Of a DNA stretch of 64,000 bases, positions 45,901 through 64,000 are shown piece after piece. Source of the stretch: Aquila chrysaetos chrysaetos. Lineage: Eukaryota; Chordata; Aves; Accipitriformes; Accipitridae. How positions within the stretch are numbered: position 1 is the first letter of the stretch; each line of letters begins with the position of its first letter. The notes beneath the pieces are model-generated. The model was not told where the DNA came from and did not search any database. It saw nothing but the letters and a program-made list of their open reading frames with translations. Location of the stretch: positions 75,618,017-75,682,016 of the forward strand of contig NC_044030.1 of assembly GCF_900496995.4 (NCBI RefSeq), read 5' to 3'. The translations under genes and the position numbers were made by a program.

Positions 45901-48900
45901 TCTGAAGAAGTCAGATATCAGATTTGTTGGACAAATACTTTACAAAATATGCTCGAATTAAGCATATATAGCATCAATCTTGCGGACTTCCACCCTGTTC
46001 AAGAGATTCAGAAATTGTATTAGGCATTCCTTATAGAATGATGATGTTCCTAAATAGAATACTAACTACTAAGAGTTTTTTCATATCTAAAGAATCCATG
46101 AACTTATTACAGTATCTCAGTTACTGACATTGATCTGCCTGAGACTTCTGCTTGTAGATACAAAGAGATTTACTTACCTGCAACAATAGCAGACAATTGT
46201 TCTCTTTCTAATCAGCAATTTTACTTTCAGCTGAAAGGATAGGAACCACAGAATCATGTACAGGTGTCAGAAGCTGATGTTCACTTATTGTTCTTGGTCC
46301 TCTCCTACCACTGTCTGCTGGTATCTGCATTTAATTGTATGATGTTATGTGAATATCCAAGAGGAGGGAGTGTTTCTGTTGTAGAAGAATACTGATGATA
46401 GATGCATTTGGAATTCATAAAATGAAGCTTTTGGGCCAACAGAAAGGATTGGAATTCTATGCTAAAACATAATTTATAATAAACCAGGTACTTTTATTGT
46501 CCTTTCTATATACATACTGCTTATCTTTTGTATTTTACTTCTTTCGATTTGGAAGCAGCTTTAAGGAGATGTGTTGTAGAAGTTCTTCAGGTGATTCCAA
46601 CTGCTTTCAAATATTTAAAGCAGTATTAGTAATTGTAGAGAGACTACATAAAGGAAACAGCATAAGATGGTTCTTGTCTTTTTGGGGAATATGATAGCCC
46701 TATGCTTCTCAGTCTGCTAGTAGTCTTCATTAAAATCAAAATACTTAACAACAGTGTTTGTCATCAACAATCATAGCTGTGAAGCAGATTAAATTTGTAC
46801 AGGTGCTTGCAACAGATTCTGATGTTGGAGTTAGGATGCCAGAGGAAGGAAAACAGCCATCTTTGACATGAAAACTGTGGCAGATGAAAATTCCTATTAA
46901 CTTTTAACCTGCTGCAGTGCACCTGGATTGTATATGCTGTTATTCCTTTCCCTTCTGCCCTCCTCAGCTGTCTTTTTGTAGCTACCAAAATTACTACTTC
47001 AGAGAGGAACTCCTTGACTAAAAAGGTGAGAGTTCTGTCGCAATTGTGATTATGTCCATTATGAAATACAACTTGCCACAGACCGTATTTCAGGATAAAT
47101 TGTCTCTGCCTGTCTTTTGCAGTAGGTTTCAAATGGATGACAGATGCATGATTTTGGATTATTATGTTCTGTCTGTGCTTTGTGATGGCTAATAATAGGG
47201 TAGTAGGCACCTCTGAAAGAACTTGCTATTGCTTCAGAGAATCAGAAAGGGATTCTATTGCTGTCCTGTCAGATTTAAACAATGTAACTTCAAATTTATG
47301 ATGATAAGGGTAATCATTGCTGAGGTCCAAAACGGGGAGCTGAAGGTAGTGATGAATATAGTGCATGATACCTTAAGCTTTAAGCATTTTCTGTTTTCTG
47401 AGCAGATTGTGCTCCTGAATGGCTTCAGTACAAGTAGCCCAAAAACGTATGGGGTGGGTTTTGTTTTTTTTTTTTCCCTAGCTCTTTATCCCAAAGATAA
47501 ATGAATAGTTCTAGCTGTAACTATTCAGGTTGTGAAAACTACTCAGGTTTTGAGAGCAGTTTGTCCATTGAAGTGTGGGTTGTCAGTGAAGGGGATGCTC
47601 TTGTCTTTTGCTGTCTGTCCCAACCATGTTCCTTCCCTTTGCCATGCTGTCTCTGAAATTTGTTCACTTGCTCAGTGAATCAGATGAGCAGACTGACCGT
47701 TAGCTTTCAGACAGACCACTTTCTCATCTAGCTGACTACACAAATGCTACTGTGGGCTCAAGAGAGAGAACAGTGATGGGCTTCGATAGGGTGAAGAAAT
47801 AGATACTTTAGCAGCAGTTCAGGCTTTGTTGGACTGCATTCTTGGGTTTAGTCCTCAAATGGCTAAAAATGAAGCATGGGGAGGACATACCTTCTCCAGT
47901 TACATGGTTTTGTGTGAGGTTAAAATGAGATGCTGTGACATTGATTCGGAAGGTCAGTAAAACTGAAATGAATCTCTCAAAGGAAAAATAATTTAAGTGG
48001 TGTGCAGAAAGTAGTGGTTCGAAAGAGATGCTTGTGCTGAGAAAGTAATTAAACACTGGGATGTCATTTTTCCTCAGTTTCTTTTCCTGCTTTTTTCCCC
48101 TGGTGTTTCTCTCTGCCACTTTAAGTACCTCTAAGAAAAGATACCTGAATTTACGTATATATGAAACATGAGCCTCTTTCTCAGTATTGGTATAACTACT
48201 CAAAGTGAGCATGCAGGTATATTCTGCCTTCATGACACATGCTGTGTACATGTTAGAAGTAAGTAGACTCTTTGCTAATTGCACTATGCAACAGGAAAAT
48301 CAGTCCCACACATATAATTTATACCAGCAGGTTACTCAATTTGCTTTGCCCAATCCTACAAATGACCTAAACTGACTTTCAAAGTGGTTTTTTTTTTTTC
48401 CCCCAAGTTCCACATTTGATTTAGTTAGTCCATCTCAGGCTACAAATCTGTTGACAACTGTTTCTTCTTGTTCTCATTTTAATAGTAGAACTGAACCTTG
48501 TATGTTTTACAGGTCTCCAAACTGTATTTCTATTATGCTGGCATGTAAATTTGGTGAGTGTGACTAATTGGACCTGGAGGTAATTGCCCTCAGTAACTTC
48601 CCATGATGCCAGCAAGCACATAATATTTTCCAGTATGTTTGTCATCTGTGATTTCTGAGAACATACCATAAAAATAGTCTGCCGCATATTGGCAAGAAGA
48701 GATGGCAAGGAAGAAACCCTTGTTTGGGAAAGCTAGACACTTGTTTGTGTATAAACAAAACAATAGTTTTATGTCTCAGAGCTTTTATATTGCTACCACC
48801 AACACAGTATTTGAATGCCATCCATGCAGAAGTAATAGCAAACTCCAGCAGAGTTTAGGAAGTCTTATTTTTGTATCTTTCAGCTTCCAAGTAGAGCTGG

Positions 48901-51900
48901 TTGAAATTTTTCCTCTGAAATATTCTTCTAATGGAAAACAGGCTACCTGTAAATTCAGAATCTACTGTTTGCTAGAGTGAAAGCTTTCTTTAACCTAGAT
49001 TGTACCTCCTAGCTGAGAAACCCTGACAGGAGGGGTTTCATGTCTTCTTGATAGACTCTCAGATGTATTGCTTCGGAGCTAGGACTTCCAAAATCCTCAG
49101 GAGCTGTAATTGTTGTTTATCTTGGCTTTTTGTTACTTTCCAAGTTGGCCAGCTCCCCTTCTCATGGGGCTACCGTGGCTGGAAAGGGTTAAAGCAACAT
49201 TTTATTTCTGCTGTCTCTAAGTGAAGTTTCAGAAATTGTATTCTTAACTAAATTTTGAAGTCTTTTTTTTGTGTGTGTTTCATAAAAGAACAATCTGGAA
49301 TTTCCTGAGAACAGGAATTCAGGGGTTTGGGTAGCTCTAGTGATGTTTCTCCTTCAGAAGGTTCCCCTTTATTTGTTTGGTTTATTTTGGTTTGGTTACC
49401 ATAGATCTCTTGTTTTGCTTTTAACTAGAGGGTGCCAGGTGAGGGTTTAAGGAATACTATTAAGTCTGGATATAAAATGAAAAGGTTTTTAGTAAGAGAA
49501 GTATAGACTAGGCAGTGTTACATGCATTATCCCAGGGAAGCTTTGCTGTTGTGATTCTTCATAAATGTAAACTGAGTCTGAGTCAGGACCAAAACTTTGA
49601 CCTAACACTGAATATGAGTCTGTGTGGACCTGAGGATGGCCCTGAGGGGGCCTGTTGTTGCTAAAATAAAGAAATACTTTATTTTCTGGTGAGCAGGCTG
49701 TTGTAATCGTCAGTTATCTTCACAGACTATTATATGGCTTTATGATGCTTTTTTAAAAGACTTAAAGCTAATTTCCATTTGCCATGTCTCTGTGGTCTGC
49801 AAAGTAATCTCTAATAGCTTCAGACTTGCTAGGTTAGATCAGGGAATGCATTGGCAGCTATGGTCTATGTTGCACTGTACAATGGTCTGTAAACAGGTGG
49901 CCTTAACCAAGTAAGTTAAACACTTTTTTTTTTTTTTTTAAATTACGACGTGTGTATCTTGAAGCCTCAGGATTGGAACTCTGCAAGCACTTATTGTCTT
50001 TTCTTTTGAATCTGAGAGATTTTAACAGATTTTTCACTCTTCCCCACTCTTTTTCTGGTCTGTGCAAGGTGTAGTGGAACTGCTGCTCTTCTATTCTCAA
50101 TTAACTGAAGAATTGGAGAGAGAATGTATATTTCTGTAGAGGGAATAGATTTTTAGTAACTCTTGCGTGTAAAAGTATTCTAAGCAGAAGATTACCTGGT
50201 CTCATGTGAGTCTTTTGTACTCAATTCTATGAAGGAGGGCGGTTTTTTTTGGTTTGTTTTTTTTTTTTTTAAACTTCACTCTGTAATCCATTAAAGATTA
50301 CTTCTCTGTCAATATTTTGAGGTAATGTCTATAAATGCGAAATGGCATCTGCAATTTAATTGCATTTTTTGGACTCTTACTGCTGGGTGACTTTAATTTG
50401 CACTTGGGAAACAGAAAATATTGAGGTTTGGTTGGTTGGTGTCTTTTTGTTTGGTGTTTTTTTTGTTTTGTTTTAAATAGAGCTAGTGTGACAATTGCCT
50501 GGAAGCTGAGTAGAGCAATGTAAGAGGTAATTGAATGACTGTTCCATGAAGGTTGGCTGTTTTGTGCTTAAGTGAAATGTTTTTGAAGTTTTGTGCAAGT
50601 TCTTAAAGCAGCATCAATTGTGTAGAAATCGCTAACATACTTGGCACTGATCTTTGCCAAATACCTTCAGGTGCATCTGGTCATGTTAGAGTCTTCTTGT
50701 AATAATTTTTTACATACTTAGTAAATTATAGTGGTCATTGCTGCAGTGTCTTTGTGGACCTGAGGTAGAGAAAGTGTTGTCTTATCTGTCTTCTTTCAAA
50801 AAACATTTCTACAAATCTTTGAACTATAAAATTTCTCGAGTAACATACAGATTTTAAATATCCAGAAATTTAAATTTTGAGTGTTTTGAAAAATTGGAAA
50901 TCTGTGTTCTGTAGAAGTGTCGTTTAATAGTTCTGCAACAGCTCTTATACTTAAGTACTGAGTGCTTCACCAAAATATTTAAATAGCCACCAAATTCAGA
51001 ATGCTATGGTATTGTCTGCGCTAATGTGTACGTGTTTTTTCTCTCTATCTAGCTATGGCTTTATTATAGCATAAACAGATGATCCCATTAGGTTTTTCAT
51101 AGCTGGGGTAATAATTTTTGACCTGTGGAATGACATTGTTTCTTTGTCTATGCAGGAGTTCTCATAATTTCCAGGAATCCTGATAAAGACTTTTTGCAAG
51201 TCCTAGGACCCTATTGCATTTTAAGTATAGCTTTGTGAAGTTTGAGAGTGAGGGCTTTTGGAGGTAAACTGGGAAAGCACGTTGTTAGGGAATAATGTAA
51301 GTTAAAGTTTTAAGGGACATGAGTAGGATGATTCCACTCAGGGTCTCTGTCTCTTCCCTCTCCCTTCCTTCCTATGTGCATGAACCCTGCCTTCTGTTGC
51401 ACTCTGCTTGCCAGCAGCTGTAGGAAACTGGGTCCTAGTATATGTATGTTTACACTGTGTTGTATGCAGATCTGAGCTGGGGTATTCCCACAGTAAGTAG
51501 GAAGAAGCTGTGAGAGCTTGTGCTTTGCTTAGCAGAGCTAGACCCAGAGTATCAGTAAGGATTACTTTTTGTATGTCTGCTAACGTATCACGTGGCTTTG
51601 TCCATCTCTTGGAGCAGAGACAAGAATAAGATGGCTGCTCACCAAATAGAGTATAAATGCTTTCCTATCTTGTCTGCACCATCTGTGTGAACAGATCTAA
51701 GGAAATTTGAGGGTCACAGAAAATTAGATCTTTGTAAACCTGCAGGTGGTAAGTTAATGTATTGCATGTCACAGTAAGATGAGGTGGGGAAGGGGGCTGC
51801 TGTAGGAGAGAGGGTGTCTCAGATAATGGGGAGGTGGAGCTAAAGAGGTGAGGTGAGAGCAGGGAGTGGAAGATAAGGTAAGTTGGGTAACACTGAGGCA

Positions 51901-52434
51901 CAGGGCCATTGGTAGGAGGTGGACTATTTAATAAGTGAGAGTTTCAAGTGATTAATGGCTAACTGAACAGAAAGACCTGTGTGAGCTGGAAATTGGGCAA
52001 GGGGCATGGGAAGAGGAGACAGCAAGTGCTGCAGGAGGTGGTGGGAGAGAAATGGCCTAATGACCATGGATTTTGGATAACCTACTCTTTAAACAGAAAG
52101 ATGATACTAGACTTAGCGCTGTGCTTTGCCAAACCTGTGTGGAAAGTCTGAGCTTTCAAAGTTAATATAGTAACAAGTTTCTGTTACATACTTTATTCTC
52201 ATTTCCCTTTATGCTTGTTTAGCAAAACTAGTTTTTACCTGAAAATTTCTAGGTCAGCTCTGATGAAAAAAGCTTTTGTGCTGTGTTTGTGTAAATAAAC
52301 ATGACAGTTGTAAACATTCTTTTGATCTTTGAATCAATGTAGGTATAAAATTTTGTCTTGCAAGCTATTCATAGCTTAATGTGCTATTCTAGTGTGATTG
52401 CTGTCAGATAAAAATAATTTCCTGCCTTGTAAGA

Positions 52435-52454
52435 CCCCCCCCCCCCCCCCCCCC
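52435..52454. repeat. Poly-C run (20)
   Basis: Twenty consecutive C in GOLPH3 intron 1. The minus strand is a G20 tract able to form quadruplex structures. Length is likely to vary or be misassembled. Confidence 0.92.
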
Positions 52455-53778
52455 GCTGCTTAGCAACTTTACTGAAATAAGTACTTCACTGAGTTAGGAT
52501 GTTTATAAAATGATAAAAGACTTGTAGGAAGATGGATAAAGTAAAAATATTTGGTGGTGTATTCCTGAGAAAACTAGTGCTGTTTAAGAGCATTAAATAG
52601 TGGAATGACTTGCATCTACAAATAGTGGTCTTTGATCTTCAATCGAAGTGTTTTGAGACTGTTAGGTATTTGGAATAACAGTAAGAATAGTGTTAAATGG
52701 TCAAACCAAATCCCTATCTCATTCCATAACCTGTAAGGAGCAATGGCCAGGCTGTGTTCAGGGAATGGGTGTGCCCAGTGTAAAGAGTCCTCCAATGTGC
52801 ACTGACTTCAACTGGGTGGGAGCTTCCCAGGCCATGCGTGGTTTACAGATCTATTGCCTAGTCTGTCAGACTTCACTATCAATCTCCTATGAATTTAACT
52901 AATTCTTTAAAGGATTTTTTTTTTTACTTTTGCCTTCCTGTAAAAACAGTTCAATAGAAACATAGAAAAGAAGTTGGCCTTTGACTTTTCTAACCTGTGA
53001 GCTAGCTTAATTTACCACCTTTTAGTCCTTGTCTGTGGAAAAAGAAAAAGTAATTGTTTCTTGTGCAAGTAGTACCTTATTTTATATTGCTGTTCTCCCT
53101 CCCCATATATTGTTACTATTTTCTCTACCCCTTTCACTCCTCTTTTCTTCACTGTCCATCTGTAGCCTCTTTAATAGGTAGTAGTTCTATAATGCTGAGC
53201 ATTATTGTTTATTTTTTGTGCACCTTTTTCTAGTTATGCTGTATGCCATTTAAAGTAGGTGTCAAGAAGCTGTTTGCAGTGTTGAAGATAAATGTCTGCT
53301 TCTACTCATTTTCAGTTATACCAGGAAGCTTGAGTTAATTTAAAGGATGATTTAGTTAGACTGTTGTGTGCTATACTGACCTTCTGTGAAGATTCCTTCA
53401 GTTGTCTGAGGTCTCTGCAGTAAGTGCCAAAAAAGATCAATCAGTCCATCTGCCTGAACTATCTAGAAAGATCAGTTTAATGGATTGAGAAATGTTCGGA
53501 ATTACACCAACTGTTATAAAATACGTCAATCCTCACTGCATTAATAGCAGTATAATCTCTGCGTATTGAAATATGATGTTCCTTCTCTAGTGGACCACCT
53601 GCAAACTCTGATCGTGGAAAAAAAAAAGAGAAAAGGAAGAAAAAAAAGGTGGCAACGCAGTATACATTCTCATGACTTTAATGTCATCTAACCCACTAGA
53701 GCAAGCAGTTCCATTTATTAAGAATGTAATCTTTTTGAGCTGCCTTTCAGGATCACTTGATTAAAAACTGTTGGATGG

Positions 53779-53932
53779 TTGTGCAGTCTTCATCCTTGGG
53801 GGTTTTCAAGAGTTGCCTGAATAGAACCATGAGCAACTTGACCTGACTTCATAGCTGAACCTGCTTTCAGCAGGAGGTTGGACTAGAGATCTGTGGTCTC
53901 TACCAACCTGAATTATCCTATGATCCTCTGTT
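53779..53932 (+). mobile_element. Old CR1 3' end fragment
   Basis: Diverged CR1 tail: GTGCAGTCTTCATCCTTGGG, GAGCAACTTGACCTGAC, CTTTCAGCAGGAGGTTGGAC and CTACCAACCTGAATTATCC, ending in TATGATCCTCTG in place of the usual octamer tail. It is more diverged than the CR1 at 1.4-2.1 kb, hence older. Confidence 0.82.
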
Positions 53933-54279
53933 TCTTTGCAGCCTGTGGCCATGTGTGTTGACTGACTGCTGGAGCAGAGGAGTTTACATCTGGTAATTGC
54001 TGCCTGGAGTGGTGTAGTTAACATCACTTCATTGAAAAATACCCACTTTAAATTCAGTTTTCATTACTAAACAAAGGGAAAAAATTTAGCACTTTAATTT
54101 TTTGCATAATAATGTAGGACTTTTTGTGAATAGAAAGAGGAGTGTATTTGTTGTGCCACTATGGTAAGTTCGTGCAATAGGTTTTTAGTTTGCATATGTG
54201 TTGCCTGATTTAAAAAATCATTGTGTAAAGAGACTATTTGATTGGAAATAGTAGAAGGTAGGACTCATCTCCTTTTTTC

Positions 54280-54299
54280 CTTTTTTTTTTTTTTTTTTT
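54280..54299. repeat. Poly-T run
   Basis: About twenty consecutive T followed by A4 in GOLPH3 intron 1. Confidence 0.8.
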
Positions 54300-55857
54300 A
54301 AAATCAGGCAAATACTGCACCTTGTCTTGCATGTTTTGGCAAAGAAATGTCTGGTCTGGTTGCCAACCAAAATCTTAGTTTACAGAATGGCTGACTTTTG
54401 AGAGTAGCTGATACTCACAAAGTATCAGCTCTGAGTAGAAGGCTAAGTTAACTTCTCAAATGCTTTTCCAGCCTTATATTTATAGACTCTCACATAAATA
54501 CCTGTGACATATTTCAGTAGTTATTTTCTAGGGATTCAGAGCTTTTGTACACTTTTCAGAAGTATGGGTCATCTATATAATACAGCTCTTGAAAATAGCT
54601 GAGTGCTAAATGGAAATAAATATCATGTTCCTGGAAATCTATATTTAATGGCATGCATTAGTTGGGGACTGTTCTGTAAGTTTAGTGGACTTAGATATGT
54701 GCATCTTGTATCTCTATACATTGGCAACTTTTAGCTGCAAATAGAACAAAATTGAATTGGTCTTGATTTAAGCTAGTCTTTGTTATTGGTTAAGATAAAT
54801 TTTAGGAAAGGGAGTCCTTTTTTTTTATTCTTTTTTTCCTCTTTCTCTTGTTTGCAGCACTTTAGAGAAAAGTATTCCGAAGTAGGTATTTTCAGAGATG
54901 AATCAGTAGAGGAGTCTTGGAAGCTCTTTCTGGATCATACCAAGTGCTTCTGCAGTCATTTCTCAAAAGACAAAGTATTTCTCAGAATGGTTTGTTTTGT
55001 GTTAGATACTTAAATATTAAAAACCACGCAAAAACTGTGTTGGCTACTATATAGGTAAAATAGAATCCTTTTTGTAAGACTTTTTTGGTCATAATTGTTG
55101 AGCAGTGGAGTACAAAAGTCAGAATATGTATTTCTAGATATTGAGTAAATGTATTGGGTCAAATGCTCTGTTCTGCTATTTAAGAAAACAGCTGTCAATG
55201 GAGAAATACAGCTGAAGAAGCGTGGTAGATGTGGTGTGGTTCATAGAGTAAGTGTGGTTTGCAGTTTTGCAGTCTATATAAGAACAATTTGCATCAAGTT
55301 TTAAAAATACATGTTTTCAAAGGATTTAAATGACAAAATAGTAGCTGTTCCAAATATTTGCTTGAAAACTTTTGTCTTTTGGTTTACTATATTCAAGCTA
55401 AAAAAACCTGTTCTGTGGCTTGTGCTGATTGCCACATCTATGTTTCCAGTACACTCCATGTTTTACTTAATATTGATTTACAAGTACTAGTACTTTATCA
55501 GAGCCATATTGTTTATAGATGTAAAATCATGTTAATATTTCTCAGGAAGCTCAGAGAAGCCTGTGTGATGTCCGTAATGCCAAACACTTGATGTCTTAAA
55601 AATGTAGTAAGTTTATTTTATCTACGTATAAATTACACTTTATATCTCTATATATAAACTACACTTTATATCTCAGTTCTTGATATCTCACAGTTTTGTT
55701 TTTCATCACTGTCCTGAGGTTTCCCTGTTCTTCGAAGAGTAGAGGCTAAGTGTCAGAACTAATAGGGGATGAGTCTGTTTCATGTTTCCATTACAGGAAT
55801 GGTAGTTGACTAAGTGGTGCTACTTCAAAAGTGTATGAAGGCAGGAGGACTGCTTAG

Positions 55858-64000
<8,143 letters not shown>

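Noticed and set aside
46764-47210. 148-codon minus-strand ORF in GOLPH3 intron 1
   Set aside because: No recognisable motif or splice context. Length is within chance for this much sequence.
47808-48284. 158-codon minus-strand ORF in GOLPH3 intron 1
   Set aside because: Composition resembles translated intron DNA, with no domain, repeat or splice support.

Overview
This is a stretch of bird nuclear DNA, very probably from the Z chromosome. Intron-rich genes, CR1 LINE copies and avian ERV-L-type LTRs point to a bird. The gene order matches the human 5p13 block: a MTMR12 3' half is followed, in the same orientation, by the start of GOLPH3. LTR families like these are common in Neoaves, but the species cannot be fixed by eye.

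Layout: 1-10953 is an intron of MTMR12. It carries a 5'-truncated CR1 (about 1357-2126) with a piece of LTR inside it, and a complete 6.7-kb endogenous retrovirus in antisense orientation (3405-10081, 5-bp target duplication). The last six coding exons of MTMR12 (3-PAP, a catalytically dead myotubularin) lie at 10954-17641, followed by a 3' UTR of about 2.2 kb. 19.9-34.4 kb is intergenic and holds one solo LTR (about 25.1-25.8 kb). A CpG island at about 34.36-35.5 kb contains the GOLPH3 promoter and exon 1. Intron 1 is 20.9 kb and carries a solo LTR with a perfect 19-bp x 14 minisatellite plus an old CR1 tail. Exons 2 and 3 are at 55.9 and 62.1 kb; the last exon lies beyond the window.

The most unusual object is the provirus. 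It is young (the LTRs differ by about 8 substitutions in 442 bp) and has no env. Its PBS matches tRNA-Lys1,2 although its pol looks ERV-L-like. Three consecutive open frames (a hydrophobic pre-gag ORF, gag and protease-RT) sit in one and the same frame, separated only by two UAG codons. The RNase H-integrase part is displaced by a homopolymer frameshift, and one zinc-binding Cys of integrase is replaced by Arg, so this copy looks non-autonomous.

A second lead is the 29-34 kb interval upstream of GOLPH3. Its plus strand turns A-rich, there is a consensus splice donor on the minus strand inside the island flank, and short minus-strand ORFs occur. Together these suggest a divergent minus-strand transcript.
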